A stretch of DNA of 64,000 nt from Nectonema munidae (taxonomy: Eukaryota; Nematomorpha; Nectonematoida; Nectonematidae): assembly GCA_030549495.1 (NCBI GenBank), contig JAUIRK010001009.1, positions 461,009-525,008 on the forward strand, read 5' to 3'. The notes beneath the pieces were generated by a model that was not told the origin of the DNA, did no database searches, and worked only from the letters and a program-made list of their open reading frames with translations. Position 1 is the first letter of the stretch, and every line of letters starts with the position of its first letter. Below, in pieces: positions 43,738-56,339 of this stretch. Position numbers and translations under genes: made by a program.

Positions 43738-46176
43738 TTATAAGCCAAAATATACAAAAAAAAAATTGTAGAATTTTAGTTTAACTTCAGCACAGATATT
43801 ACATCTTCTTACCACGTTTTTGACATCTTCTAAAGAAGATGCAAGGTTCTTACAACGAACGAAATGATAAAGCCGAGTTACTCCAGGGTGGCAGAGATCA
43901 GAGTGCAAAGCTTTTAATTTATTGTCTGAATGCATTCAAAAAACTCTTGAAAAGGTCTCTGCAGGACCATTTTCAGCGCCTCGTCGGTATACAATATCAA
44001 AGTCATAGGAGCTAAGTTCCAAACGCCATCTGAATATCTTTTCGTTTTTGATCTTGCCTACCTGCCTACTATCGAACATGAAGGAAACTGACTTTTGATC
44101 TGTAATAATGTGGAACATTTTGCCCATCGAAAAGTGACACCATCTTCTTAAAGCTTCAATGATAGCGCAAGCTTCTTTCTCTACAGAAGAATATTTTGTC
44201 TCTATCTTTGAAAACGTTCTTGCATAGAAGGCTACTGGCTTTTTATTTTGGTTCAAAGTGGCAGAAACTGCATACTCACTTGCGTCTGTTTCTACTGTGA
44301 AAGGTGCAGCTTCGTCAATATCAGCTAAAGTTGCCTGTGCTAGAAGCTCTTTCAGTTTTTCAAAAGATCGAATAGCTTCATCTTCCAACGGAACACAAGA
44401 ATGTATAAGCGGGTAGGCGTGATCAGAGTATGATGGTATCCATCTCGCGTAATAAGCAAAGAGTCCAATCACCCTTTTCAGTGCTTTCTCCGTCGTTGGG
44501 ATAGGTAAATCAAGTAAAGGCTGAGCACGTGCTGGGTCAGGTTGAATACTTTTATTCTCGATGCAATAACCTAATAAAGTGATTTGATCCTTAGAGATTT
44601 GAGACTTTGTTTCGTTGAAAGTAATGTCCAAACTCTTTGCAACTCGCAAGAAGTCTTTTAAGTTTTCATCATGCTCTTCAGGCGTCATTCCAGCAATTGT
44701 AACATTATCAATGAAGACATAGGTACCTTTGAGTTTATTTTCACTCACCATTAGATCCATTATTCGTTGGAAGCTGGTACGGTATTCGTCAAACCAAACG
44801 GCATGCGTTTGACAACTACCTGTGCTCGCCAAGGTGATTGGCTTTCCTCTATAATGTCGTCATTTAAAAGTTTAAGAGTTTCAGAACGGATAAACTCTCT
44901 ATCTTCTTTTGAGTGAAACCTGCTTTTAGTAGCTATAGGTTGGCAGTCATCAGACAGAAATGAAAAAAGAGCAGGAGCCATAACATTAAGTGGCTTTAGA
45001 GCTGCAATGATGAGTTTATTGCCATTTCCATCAAAATTGAAAGTGACACTATCATGACGCTTCATAAAATCTTCACCAAGTATAACATCAGTAACCAAAT
45101 TCTTCATAACGAGGAGCTTAACTTGTGTATACTCATTTTCAAAAGCTTTTAATTGAACTAGGCAAAAACCTTCCGTTAACGCGCTATGATTTATTAAAGC
45201 AACCTTGTGCTGACATGGAAAAACTTTTACTTTAAGTTGCTTCACAATCTGACTAGTCACGTATGAATCTGTGGAGCGAGTATCCATTAAAGCTTTGACT
45301 TTCATACCATTAAGTTCTATAAAAACTAGCACATTAGCGCTGTATGCATCGTTTTTAGTAGAAGAACTTAGTTGATAACTTTGAGTAGTTGAAGACCGTT
45401 TCTTCAGAGATCCTTCCTGAAACTTACAAACTCTGGCGTGGTGGCCAATTTTTGAACACTTGTTTCATGTAATATCACGTGCTGGGCATTTAGTACGACT
45501 ATGATAATTGTATCCACAGAAATAACATTTTCTTTGTTTGTTGGTGAAAGCCAGTTGTGGTTGTTTTACGTCAGTACTATCGTTTGAGGTCGCTTTGTTA
45601 TCTTCGGCATTCAAAGCAGCTGTAATGAGTCTTTCTTCGTTGTAGCTTTCGCAGTTCTTCTGTGCCAGTTCAAGTGTTCTCGCTAACTCGTATGCCTCTT
45701 GATAGCATATACTTTTCTTCTCTAATAAACGTTGTCTTTGAAGAGATTCCTGTTATCAAGGCAACTCTCACTTGTTCTTCGTGATATTGGTTTGCTGAAA
45801 CATCTTGAAAATCGCACTCAGCGCTTAGTTGTAGTAAAGTTTGGTTGAATTCATCAACATTTTCTCCAAGTAGCTGTTTTCTAGTAGCTAGTTTATGTCT
45901 GGCATAAATCCTATTTTTCTCGTGGACGTATAGCGAACTTAACTTCTGGATAGCTTTTTCGTAATCATTTTTCTGATGAATATGTTTAAAAAGAGCAGGA
46001 GAAATATAATTGGTTAGGACTACAAAGCGATCAGGATTCTGTTCTTCAATGCAATTTAAAAAGTTAGTAAACGTGCGTAACCAGTGATTCCATTCCTCAG
46101 GTGCCGAAGGAGAATTAGGGTTTAAATCAAGACGTTCAGGTTTAAAAAGTTTGTCCATAAGAAGAATTGTGAGCAA
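43738..46176 (-). mobile_element. Ty3/Gypsy fossil, unit 3
   Basis: Reverse-oriented copy with gag-like, zinc-knuckle, protease-like, part of the reverse transcriptase, RNase H and HHCC integrase regions. It is the shortest of the four bodies and is broken, with several breaks. Gag-like variants (HIHQKND, RVALITG, WLRTF) are shared with unit 4. No LTRs. Confidence 0.85.
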
Positions 46177-46429
46177 AAAAACGAAAATTTTTTACTTGAA
46201 TAAATTGAGATAAATGGGAAAAATTAAAGATAAGCAAACTTACATACAGGTTGTGAGGCTTAACAAGCTTTATTCAAGTAAAAATTAAACTAACGAAACG
46301 ATGTCATTGAATATATATAGCACAACATAACAATTAGTACAAGCGTAATTGAATATGAAGAAGGTGCTCTAGGTAGGAATATACGAGTGAAATGTACTAA
46401 GCAGAAGAGCTTGAGGTAACACATTACAA
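46177..46429 (-). other. leader before Ty3 body, unit 3
   Basis: Reverse copy of the unit 1 leader, with an uninterrupted TATATATAGCACAACATAAC, the empty site for the unit 2 LINE. The TTACTTGAATAAA/TTTATTCAAGTAA pair is intact near 46193-46285. Confidence 0.5.
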
Positions 46430-47389
46430 TCCAGTACAGAAATAAAATAAGCATAGTCGATTTGGTATAAAACAGATATTTTATTTTTTTGAAAATATTT
46501 TTGAAGACAGTATCTAGAAGTAAACCGCATATTCTGATTCAAGCTTTCAGATATTTTAAAACCATAAATGCCAAACCTGAGTCCAAAAATGAAACCAGCA
46601 TCTTCCATTTTGAATAAAAACAGATATTTTATTTAAATTTCCAAAATATTTCTGTAGACATTAGACGTAAATCGAAAATTTGATTCACACTTTCAGACAT
46701 TTAAAACCTCTAAATGCAAAAAAATGATTTCAGAAATAAAAATTATCATGGTCGAATTGGTATAAAAACATATATTTCATGTAAAATTAGAGAGAATATT
46801 TTGGGATATAGTTTTCAGACATAACCGCAAATTTAATTGACACTAGCAGTAAAACCTCTAAATGCGAAAACTGTGTTCAGAAATGAAATCATCATGATCT
46901 ATTTGCTATAAAAACAAATTTTAGAACTAAACGCAAATTTTATTGATAGTTATATGTATTTTCAAATTCAAACTGCATAAATTGAGTCCATAAATGAAAC
47001 TAGCATCGTTGATTTGGTATAAAACATATATTTCATTGTAAAATTTGAATGAATGTTTTTGGAGACAATTTTCAGAAGTAAACCGCAAATTTGATTAACA
47101 CTTATAGGTATTTTCACATCCTAAATGTAAAAAATGAGTTACGAAATGAAAACACCATAATTGATTTGGAATAAAAACATATATTTCAAGAGAATATTTT
47201 TGGAGACAATTTTTAGAAGTAAACAGCAAATTTGATTAATACTTATAGGTATTTTCATATCCTAAATGTAAAAAATTAGTTCAAAAATGAAAACAGCATG
47301 GCCGATTTAGTAAAACATATAATTCATTGTAAAATTTGAATGAATGTTTTTGGAGACAATTTTTAGAAGTAAACCGCAAATTTGATTAA
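46430..47389 (-). repeat. ~150-bp tandem repeat array 1, unit 3
   Basis: Reverse copy of 10495-11470, same order of units including the short one. GTAAACCGCAAATTTGATT marks each copy. Confidence 0.85.
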
Positions 47390-48594
47390 CTATATATATA
47401 ATAATTTAAGCACTGATTTTAAATCTGATTGGAGAGTTATTGATGCCAACGCATATCAATCCACATGCAATGAAAGTGTTTTATTTCAGAAGTCACTTCC
47501 TCGAAAACGTAAAGGATGGTCGAGCATTGCTTGCGCTCCTTCGCTTGTCATTGCACATACATTTCCCTAACTTAATCCTTCTTTCTGAAAAAACAATGAA
47601 ACTTGGTTGAAATATCTTCACCTTTTGTTGTTGATTTCAATATTTGACAAAAGAAAAATTTTTCCTTAAATTCTTCATCTTTGATATATCTTAGAGATAC
47701 AAGAAATTGACTACATGAAGCAGTATCAGTCGACCCATCATGTTGAATTGCAAAATTTCCGAAAGCAGAATCTTTTATTTCTGTAATTATGTATTGATTG
47801 ACATCATCAGACATATCTGCTATTCGTCGATGAACAGAATCATTTGAAAGAGGTATTGATGAAAACTTCTGAGCAGAGTCCCTTCCAATGAGACAACTAA
47901 TTTTGTCTTTACAAGAAGGAACTATCAATTTTCTTCTATTTTATGGGGGTTTCCTTCTTGTGCTATACTTAATGATACCATGAAGATGCGCGTAAGCCGG
48001 CTTCATTAAACGAAAAAGAGTTCGTGAAGAATGAAAACGTCTTTTTTAAAACCTCTTCTTTTTGCTTGAAAAATGCAATATTTTTGCTCTTGAAATTAGG
48101 ATGGCAACTATTAAAATGGCGTTTCAAAAAGCAGGCTTCATGCACCCCACTGATAAAACTTGTGACATATTGCACACTGAGGGAAAGCTATGTTATTTTT
48201 ATTGAGAAGTGTTTGGCCAAATTGAATGTAGCTCTCATCATATTGTCTTTTTTGAGTATTGAATTCATAAACAATTTAAAAATTCTAAAAATCATAAAAA
48301 GATCAAATACATCAAAAAATCAAAAAAATTAATTCATATTATTTCTTAACATTTTTTCATCTTTAAAATCTTTAAAAATATTTTTACCAATCAAATAATT
48401 TTTTGATAATAAAAAAATAAATGCGTGCAACCATTTTAAAATTTAGTTAGACGAAAAATCTGAAGTAATTTTTTGAACTAACTTTTTTAATCAATTTTTA
48501 AATTTAATTTTTGTAAGTTTTAAAAGCTTGCGTACCTCTTAAAATTTTCTCGCGAGCCCCCAAGTGTTTGCGAACCCCAGTTTGAAAAACTCTG
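47390..48594 (-). pseudogene. ZBED5-like hAT N-terminal half, unit 3 (best copy)
   Basis: Keeps the longest open stretch of the family here: 118 codons (47572-47928) from MIVPSCKDKISCLIGRDSAQ through FSSIPLSNDSVHRRIADM, HDGSTDTASCSQFLVSLRYI and LKSTTKGEDIS. The stop found before PLSND in units 1-2 is absent. The BED-finger region (47969-48175) still has a frameshift, and the gene ends abruptly at array 1. The terminus is at 48594. Confidence 0.75.
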
Positions 48595-48954
48595 CATTAG
48601 AGATTCTGAAATTCACCATGCTGACTACTCGTGATCCTAAGAAGGGAGTGTTAACGAATCCTCAAATAAAGTAGGGCTGCTTCTTGATAAAAGTTAGAGA
48701 ACATCGTCTTTTTTGAATAAGTGAGACTTTGTAAGTTTTATTTGATTGTTAGCATACAATTATGAACAGATTCATAAGGCAGCTCAGAAAAAATGTATGC
48801 ATCGAGTATTGAGTTCTGCTTTCCTTTGAAGTTTTGACAGCGCTTCTAGCAGTCTACTTTTCCATCATAAAATTTTGAAATCATCTTCTTTGTTTAAGCT
48901 TGGATCCCCACCCGCCCACCACGGCCATATCCAGTCGTTTTTTAGGTGTGAATT
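48595..48954. other. arm-to-hAT spacer, unit 3
   Basis: No gene. Only one copy of the GTGGGTGGGGATCC-type segment, whereas units 1-2 have two. Confidence 0.55.
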
Positions 48955-49529
48955 TGAAATTTTTATTAAACTCAATTTTCATAAGTAAATATTTTAAAGT
49001 TTTTTAAAACATTTTTATCAATAAATGCTTAATTATTAATTTTCTATTTAGTATCCTATACACATAATCAAAACAAGCAAGACCTTGGACGTTTTTAATG
49101 TCTAAAGTTGAGACCCAGTTTTTAAGACCGATTTTTGATGCCAATTTTATGAGACCAATCTTTATAAATAATATGAAAAAATAAAAATTTATAAATTTAG
49201 AGTTTGAAAAGGTTAAATAAGATTTATTTGCGAAATAATAAAATGGAAATAATTTAGCTTCTCATTTTCTGTAAAAAATTAAAAAAAAATTTCTTCGTGT
49301 ATTAATATTCAAAATATCAAAAAGTAAAAATGATATTTGTCAAGATAATATAAATATGTCAAATAAAAATAAAATTAAGAAATAGTTGAAGGCTAGTTGC
49401 TTTCCACACCACCCTTGAGGTACAACGTATAGGCGCATTAACTTTTTTTTAAGTGGAAGTATCCCCAGGAGGTATATCGTAACCACTGTTCACATGAACA
49501 CCCTTTTTAACTCTATTTCGTATTTTTGC

Positions 49530-49835
49530 AATTCTATTTTTTCCTTTTGTAATACTGTTTCCTTGACCTTTTTAAAGTTTTTGGAAAAGAACCTTATTTA
49601 GGTAAGAGAGACATTCTATAACAAAAAGAAAAAGTAGAATTTCAAAAGGACAAAATAGAATTGTAAAAGAATAAAATAGAATTGAAAAAGAACAAAATAG
49701 AATTATAAAATAGAATTGAAAAAGAAGAAATTAGGTTTGGGAAAGAAGAAACTAGAACTAAGAAAGAAGAAAATAGAATTGGGAAAGAAGAAACTAGAAT
49801 TAAGAAAGAAGAAAATAGAACTAAAATTGGTATAT
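49530..49835 (+). repeat. 21-bp minisatellite in IR arm
   Basis: Same two-block array as in junctions 1 and 2; the plus strand gives the KEETR/KEENR heptads. Confidence 0.8.
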
Positions 49836-49844
49836 ATTATATTT

Positions 49845-50441
49845 TTATTTTGTTAGACCTTTTCGGTATTCTAAGCGAATTTGCCTCTGCAACTTCCTGT
49901 TTTCTTTCTTTTCTGCTTGGGCTCTCAAGTTTTCTCTCTTTTTTTCATTCTTGATCGAGTCCATCTTCTCCATTTTGCGTCTGCTTTCTTTCTCAATCTT
50001 AATGCATTTTGATTTGAAGGCGAAAGACGTTAGTTCACTATATTGCACAGTTTCTATCTCGAGATATTGACATTTCGTTTCTTTCACCTGTTCTTTTTTT
50101 CCTTTCAAGTTGTCCTTATTTTTGACAGATTCAACGAAATTAGTCAAATACTCTTTCTTTTCTTTTTTAAATGTTCGAATATCAATTTCTCGAACTTTAG
50201 GCTTATTATCTTTTTTATCGAGTTGGCATTGTTTTGCCTTTGATTCATTTTTTATATTTTTTGGGCAAGAAGAATTCACGTTTTCGTGAAGTTCATTTCC
50301 TTTAAAGCCATTTCTTATATTTTCCCATGCTTTTTCGCATGAGTATTTGAGTTTTGGTAAAATAGCAGAGCAAGCTTGTATTACCATTTCCTCGCACAAC
50401 AAAGCGCAAGCCTCAATTAGTATGTTTCCGAACATGGCCAT
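49845..50441 (-). CDS. MAMFG ORF, full 198 codons (left arm, junction 4)
   Basis: CEEMVIQACS variant. The Q at residue 21, where other copies have E, is shared only with its mirror partner at 50767-51363. Otherwise as the reference copy at 17405-18001, with KNESKAK in place of KNKSKAK, another variant of junctions 4 and 5. Confidence 0.5.
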   Translation of the reverse strand: MAMFGNILIEACALLCEEMVIQACSAILPKLKYSCEKAWENIRNGFKGNELHENVNSSCPKNIKNESKAKQCQLDKKDNKPKVREIDIRTFKKEKKEYLTNFVESVKNKDNLKGKKEQVKETKCQYLEIETVQYSELTSFAFKSKCIKIEKESRRKMEKMDSIKNEKKRENLRAQAEKKENRKLQRQIRLEYRKGLTK

Positions 50442-50465
50442 TTTCGTAGAGTGCTTTTTGCAAAA

Positions 50466-50742
50466 GTGACGCTAACCTACTTTCTATAGTTATTTGTAAA
50501 CTCATGCAAAAGGTCATTCAACTCATGCGTAATTTAATTGGTCCTAAAAATAACAAAATAAATTTCATTGGTTATGTGTGTGATGTATGCATGTCTTTAA
50601 TCGTTCGTAATATTACGCGAGTGCGTAAAGATGCGTATGTTCTCACATTTCCCAAAAATGGTGGCTGCATAGAATTTTCAAGGCAGTTGAATGACCTTTT
50701 GCATGAGTATACTAATAACTTTACAAAGTTTGTTAGCGTCAC
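50466..50742 (+). repeat. S segment of junction 4
   Basis: 277 bp, same + strand orientation as junction 2 even though the flanking units are reversed. Relative to the units it therefore agrees with junction 1 and differs from junction 2. The 95-codon open frame (50504-50791) is intact. Confidence 0.9.
50606..50617. other. axis dodecamer CGTAATATTACG
   Basis: Third copy, 7-8 bp from the axis (about 50604), unchanged. Confidence 0.6.
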
Positions 50743-50766
50743 TTTTATAAAAAGCACTCTACGAAA

Positions 50767-51363
50767 ATGGCCATGTTTGGAAACATACTAATTCAGGCTT
50801 GCGCTTTGTTGTGCGAGGAAATGGTAATACAAGCTTGCTCTGCTATTTTACCAAAACTCAAATACTCATGCGAAAAAGCATGGGAAAATATAAGAAAGGG
50901 CTTTGAAGGAAATGAACTTCACGAAAACGTGAATTCTTCTTGCCCAAAAAATATAAAAAATGAATCAAAGGCAAAACAATGCCAACTCGATAAAAAAGAT
51001 AATAAGCCTAAAGTTCGAGAAATTGATATTCGAACATTTAAAAAAGAAAAGAAAGAGTATTTGACTAATTTCGTTGAATCTGTCAAAAATAAGGACAACT
51101 TGAAAGGAAAAAAAGAACAGGTGAAAGAAACGAAATGTCAATATCTCGAGATAGAAACTGTGCAATATAGTGAACTAACGTCTTTCGCCTTCAAATCAAA
51201 ATGCATTAAGATTGAGAAAGAAAGCAGACGCAAAATGGAGAAGATGGACTCGATCAAGAATGAAAAAAAGAGAGAAAACTTGAGAGCCCAAGCAGAAAAG
51301 AAAGAAAACAGGAAGTTGCAGAGGCAAATTCGCTTAGAATACCGAAAAGGTCTAACAAAATAA
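50767..51363 (+). CDS. MAMFG ORF, full 198 codons (right arm, junction 4)
   Basis: Intact partner of 49845-50441. TATAAAAA lies 21 bp upstream of the ATG (50746-50753). Differs from its mirror copy at only a few residues (Q for E at residue 11, KGFEGN for NGFKGN), so this palindrome is the most homogeneous and the only one with both arms full length. Confidence 0.5.
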   Translation: MAMFGNILIQACALLCEEMVIQACSAILPKLKYSCEKAWENIRKGFEGNELHENVNSSCPKNIKNESKAKQCQLDKKDNKPKVREIDIRTFKKEKKEYLTNFVESVKNKDNLKGKKEQVKETKCQYLEIETVQYSELTSFAFKSKCIKIEKESRRKMEKMDSIKNEKKRENLRAQAEKKENRKLQRQIRLEYRKGLTK

Positions 51364-51379
51364 AAATATAATATATACC

Positions 51380-51705
51380 AATTTTAGTTCTATTTTCTTC
51401 TTTCTTAATTCTAGTTTCTTCTTTCCCAATTCTATTTTCTTCTTTCTTAGTTCTAGTTTCTTCTTTCCCAAACCTAATTTCTTCTTTTTCAATTCTATTT
51501 TATAATTCTATTTTGTTCTTTTTCAATTCTATTTTATTCTTTTACAATTCTATTTTGTCCTTTTGAAATTCTACTTTTTCTTTTTGTTATAGAATGTCTC
51601 TCTTACCTAAATAAGGTTCTTTTCCAAAAACTTTAAAAGATCAAGGAAACAGTATTACAAAAGGAAAAAATAGAATTGCAAAAATACGAAATAGAGTTAA
51701 AAAGG
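51380..51705 (-). repeat. 21-bp minisatellite in IR arm
   Basis: Mirror array of junction 4, minus-strand heptads; block structure as in the other arms. Confidence 0.8.
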
Positions 51706-52273
51706 GTGTTCATGTGAACAGTGGTTACGATATACCTCCTGGGGATACTTCCACTTAAAAAAAAGTTAATGCGCCTATACGTTGTACCTCAAGGGTGGTG
51801 TGGAAAGCAACTAGCCTTCAACTATTTCTTAATTTTATTTTTATTTGACATATTTATATTATCTTGACAAGTATCATTTTTACTTTTTGATATTTTGAAT
51901 ATTAATACACGAAGAAAATTTTTTTTAATTTTTTACAGAAAATGAGAAGCTAAATTATTTCCATTTTATTATTTCGCAAATAAATCTTATTTAACCTTTT
52001 CAAACTCTAAATTTATAAATTTTTATTTTTTCATATTATTTATAAAGATTGGTCTCATAAAATTGGCATTGAAAAATCGGTCTTAAAAACTGGGTCTCAA
52101 CTTTAGACATTAAAAACGTCCAAGGTCTTGCTTGTTTTGATTATGTGTATAGGATACATAAATAGAAAATTAATAATTAAACATTTATTGATAAAAATGT
52201 TTTAAAAAACTTAAAAATATTTACTTATTTCATTTATTAAAGAGAAAATTGAGTTTAATAAAAATTTTCACTT

Positions 52274-52486
52274 TTGTGCCAGGAATTTGGAAACAACGAA
52301 GAACATGTACTCCTTCACACTGAAGTTCGCTGGCTGTCGATGGGAAATGTTTTAACAAGGGTTGAATCACTAAAAAATGTACTTACTGAATTCTTGATGC
52401 AAGATAGCAATTTGAAGTCAATGGAATTTGCAAGAAAACTATCAGACAACCAATGGCTTCTAACAAGCTTCCCTAAGGTCCTTTAA
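52274..52486 (+). pseudogene. ZBED5-like hAT C-terminal fragment, unit 4
   Basis: 70 codons, ending NQWLLTSFPKVL because of a small insertion near the 3' end. Shares LSMGN with the unit 3 copy. Confidence 0.65.
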
Positions 52487-53080
52487 GGTAGGTTTATAGC
52501 TGTGATTGATTTCATGTACAAAATGAGATCGTTTATAATAAAGCTTAAACTTTAGGACGAAAGGATTGAAATAGAAATTTTACTATATTTGAACATCTTA
52601 GCGAAATGCTTGATTTCTGAAGCTTGTAAATAAATCCCACTTTCAGAAGGTTTACAGATTATTGAGCTTTATGCTTATTTCCCGTAAAGGAACAATTCTT
52701 CGTTGATAAGTTTAATTGACTACAATATATTTCACTTGTCAGTAAATCTGATATTTATGAAGGACTCATTCGTTTTGGCTACAAATTCCTTATCGCCTGG
52801 CAGTCTCTACGTTATTTCTTCTATACTTTATACCACCGGTCGCCAAGCTTTCAAATTCATGGACCAGAAGTTGTATAATTTTAAATTTTGCGGACTACTA
52901 GCATTTTTGTAACTTAAAAACATTAAATAAAAATTTTATAATAATAATAATAAGCTAACTTTTACTTTCTTAATATAGCTATTAATTATAACAGAGATAT
53001 AATTTAATTATTATAAAAGATATTAAAAATTCAAAGTTTAACCCTATTAGTGCTGGGCTAAATTTGTCCTCTCAAGTGCT
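52487..53080. other. unit 4 inner spacer, FLYWCH lost
   Basis: A deletion near 52705-52725 joins TTCGTTGATAAG to the region before the hAT-like terminus and removes the FLYWCH relic. Its ends differ from the deletion in unit 2, so loss happened twice. The hAT-like terminus is kept at about 52765-52915. No gene. Confidence 0.55.
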
Positions 53081-53118
53081 GGGGAGGGGGGGGGGGGGGG
53101 AAGTAAAGTGCCCCCCCC
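53081..53118. repeat. poly-G/poly-C foldback, unit 4
   Basis: G-run of 19 with one A, spacer AAGTAAAGTG, then 8 C, so the two runs are no longer the same length. Confidence 0.8.
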
Positions 53119-53585
53119 TATTTTTCTCAGATATTAATAAGTTTTTATAAATATTTTTAATGTTACATATATATTTCAACTATGCTTAATTCAGTGGTGA
53201 TGTCCATTTTTTATCAATCAAACCTGTCAAAAAATGATTTATATTTGACAGCTCATCTCAAAAAGGAACTTTTTATTTAAATAAGTATATAAAGTTTTTT
53301 ACACATGTATACCCATTTTCAAATATGCTGAATTCAGTGGTGATATTCATTTTTTATGAAAATCAATCAAACCTGTCAAAAAATTAATCTAAATGTGACA
53401 GCTGATCTCAAAAAGGAACTTTTTATTTAAATAATTATATAAAGTTTTTACGCATGTATACCCATTTTCAAATATGATGAATTCAGTGGTGATATTCATT
53501 TTTTTATGAAAATCAATCAAACCTGCCAAAAAATTGATCTAAATATGACAGCTCATCTCAAAAAGGAACTTTTTATCTAAATAAG
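53119..53585 (-). repeat. ~145-bp tandem repeat array 2, unit 4 (left of hAT)
   Basis: Three copies, nearly identical to unit 3, but with AAACCTGCCAAAAAATTGAT in the last copy, where unit 3 has GTCAAAAAATGATT. Confidence 0.8.
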
Positions 53586-55747
53586 CAGTGACGTAGGAAA
53601 GCTAAAAAAACTGGGGGGTATAATAAAATTATATTGAAGTTTTTTAAGCAAAATTTTTTTGTACAATAGTAAGTCTTTAAATTTAAGAAATATATTATAT
53701 TTAAAATGAAAAAGAGGAAAAACTACATTTTATATAATAAAAAAAAACAGTTGCACAAATAGACATAAAAATATACTAAAAACCAAAAGTATCACGCCTT
53801 TTTTCATTTGATTTAGCAAACTGCTCAGCAAGTAATTCAATAGATACTTCATCAAGAAGCCCTTGGTGTATGTTACAAACAGCAACAGAGTTAAGTCTTG
53901 CTTTACCCATAGTGTTTCTAAGCCACGTTTTTAATCTTCTGAGAGCACTAAAGCTGCGTTCACATTGGCTCGAAGAAACAGGGCATACGAGCAAAAGTTT
54001 GATCAACATAAAAACTTGAGGAAAGAGCATACGAACTTCTTCATTCATGTTTAGATCATTTTTTCTTGCCTCTTCAAGATTATTTGAGTTTGTCTTTCGT
54101 TTAAACATTGCAAGCTCTATTTTTAAAGTTTCCAAATGTATTTCTGGATATTGACTTAAAACTTCATAATTTGATATTTTTCCTGAACTTAAAGTGTTCT
54201 CAAGAATTTTGTATATAAAAAGATCAGGCTTGCAAGTATCATACATTTCTTTCATTTTCAAAATTATTGAATCTAAAAAGCTGAAATATTGTTGCTTATA
54301 ATAGTCTTTAATATCCTTCGAATCTTCACTTAATAAATCAATTTCCTTTTTTCTTTTCCGTCTGACATTTAACGGTTCTAACTGAAATTTTCTAATTTCT
54401 TTGGCTGAATTTTCGTATATGATCTCAAACTTATTATCGAATTTCCATGAAGAAATTTGGTCAATTATAATTTTAACATCTTGAAGAGTATCTGTGAAAA
54501 AAATATATGAAAGTTGCAAATTTATGAAAATAATTTTAATCTTACTTGAAAGAACAGTCTGAACAGATTGTGTTGATCGGTTGAATTTTTCCAGAAGGAT
54601 TAAAGGATTTATCACCATTTCTAAAGCAAGTTATGTTTTTCCCTTGGAAAAACGGTTATAAAGGCCGTTGGTTTTAAACCCTAAAGTACCATAAGAATTA
54701 TTATTGCTCAAAGACATTTCTTTCAAACTTTTCAAAACAATTTCATAATTGTTTTTAACAGACATTATTGCTGAGAGTCTGCAAAGCCATCTTGTAGCGC
54801 AAAGCAGTCTTATCGATCCAAGGTTGAGAGAAGAATCATTATCATCTATACATTCTATTAAACTGTCGCTCGCTATAGATTTAAAAATGTTCTGAAACGG
54901 AATTTCAAAAAATAGTATTAAAAATATATGAGAAAAATAAAAACACCTTAAACTTTCCAGATCTTTTTAAAATTATGCCAAGTTCGTGAACCCATTGAAT
55001 TGCATCACGAATATCCACACTAGCAGAAGTTGAATGCTGCATTATCAAATTTGAAACATGAGAGGCGCAATGAAAGTTTAATGCAAGTGGTTGCTTTTCC
55101 TTAATTTTAGCCTGACAGCCTTTATACCTTCCCATCATATTGGCTGCTCCGTCGTATGTTTGTGCTCTTAAGTTACTTTTTGAGAGACAATTTCGAACAA
55201 TAACATCTAAAACCAAATTTGAAATGGCTTCTCCTGATGTGTTTGACAGTTCGTAAAGACCAACAAAATCTTCAAAAACCTCCAAGTCATTGTTTACATG
55301 ACGAAAGCAAACAGCTTCTTGTTCTGTTCCATTTATGTCATGAGTTCCTGTGAAAGATTAAAAATTGACTCATATTTTTAAAATTTAAAGAAACTTACCG
55401 TCTACTATGACTCCATAAGGGCCATTGTTAACGATTTCTAGCTGAAAGTTTTTTTAAAATATCGAGGCTAAATAACTTCATTATCTCTTCTTGTATTGTG
55501 GGTGAGATAAAATTTTTTAAACTTTTTGAAACAAGTGTTGAACTTTTATCGTCAGAATTACGGAAAAGCTTTAAAAGTTGATAAAAATTTCCTTGCTCAG
55601 GGGTGTGTCCTCTGAATGCGAGACCTTGCCTCAATAAAAAACGAATGCATTTAAAAATATCTAACAAGTCCTGGGGGGATAATTTGCATTATTTTCCAAG
55701 GTGGAGGGGATACATCCCCTCCTATCCCCATGGTTCCTACGCCCTTG
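53586..55747 (-). mobile_element. ZMYM1-type hAT transposon, unit 4 copy
   Basis: 2162 bp with 8-bp duplication TAAATAAG (53578-53585, 55748-55755). Exons 55428-55667, 54905-55285 and 53776-54618 match the other copies. Variants (GKARLNSVAV, RMLFPQVF) agree with unit 2, while unit 3 has GQARLNSFAV and RMFFPQVF. So exchange or different times of copying is likely. Confidence 0.85.
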
Positions 55748-56290
55748 TAAATAAGTATATAAAGTTTTTATACATGTATCTGAATTCAGTGGTGATATTC
55801 GTTTTTTATAAAAATCATTCTAACCTGTCAAAAAAGTGATTTACATATGACAGCTCATCTCAAAAAAGAAACTTTTTATCTAAGTAATCATATAATGTTT
55901 TGTACACATATACACCCATTTTCAAGCATTCTGAATTCAGCGGTCATATTCAATTTTTTAATAAAAATCTATTAAAGTTATCAAAGCATTGATTTATATA
56001 GGACAGCTCATCTTAAAAAGAAACTTTTATCTAAGTAAAGTATAAAGTTTTTTACACACATATACCCATTTTCAAGTAGGCAATTGTGATTTACTTGAAA
56101 TTATAGGGTGGTGATGGAGTTTACCGTGTATGGCTTTTTATAAACATTAGTCACCCCTGACAAAATAATTTTAATATGACAGCCCATGTCAAAATTAATA
56201 TTTTTATTCTTATAAAAAGTTTTTTATACATTTCAAGTATGCAGAATTTAATGGTGATGTTCATTTTTTATGAAATCAATAAAACTCCTT
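55748..56290 (-). repeat. ~145-bp tandem repeat array 2, unit 4 (right of hAT)
   Basis: About three to four copies before the Ty3 fossil. One copy near 56075-56150 is rearranged (GTAGGCAATTGTGATTTAC). Confidence 0.75.
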
Positions 56291-56339
56291 CTCTCATACA
56301 AATTTTCAAAAGATTTTATAATACGTTTATTTTTTTTAA

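Larger units (their letters stand above)
48955..50465 (-). repeat. IR arm, left of junction 4
   Basis: Uninterrupted arm closing unit 3, with the empty 4.58-kb target near 49160-49170 (GACCAATCTTTATAAATAAT). Confidence 0.9.
50743..52265 (+). repeat. IR arm, right of junction 4
   Basis: Uninterrupted arm opening unit 4. The empty site for the 4.58-kb element (TTTATAAAGATTGGTCTCAT) is at about 52040-52060. Confidence 0.9.
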
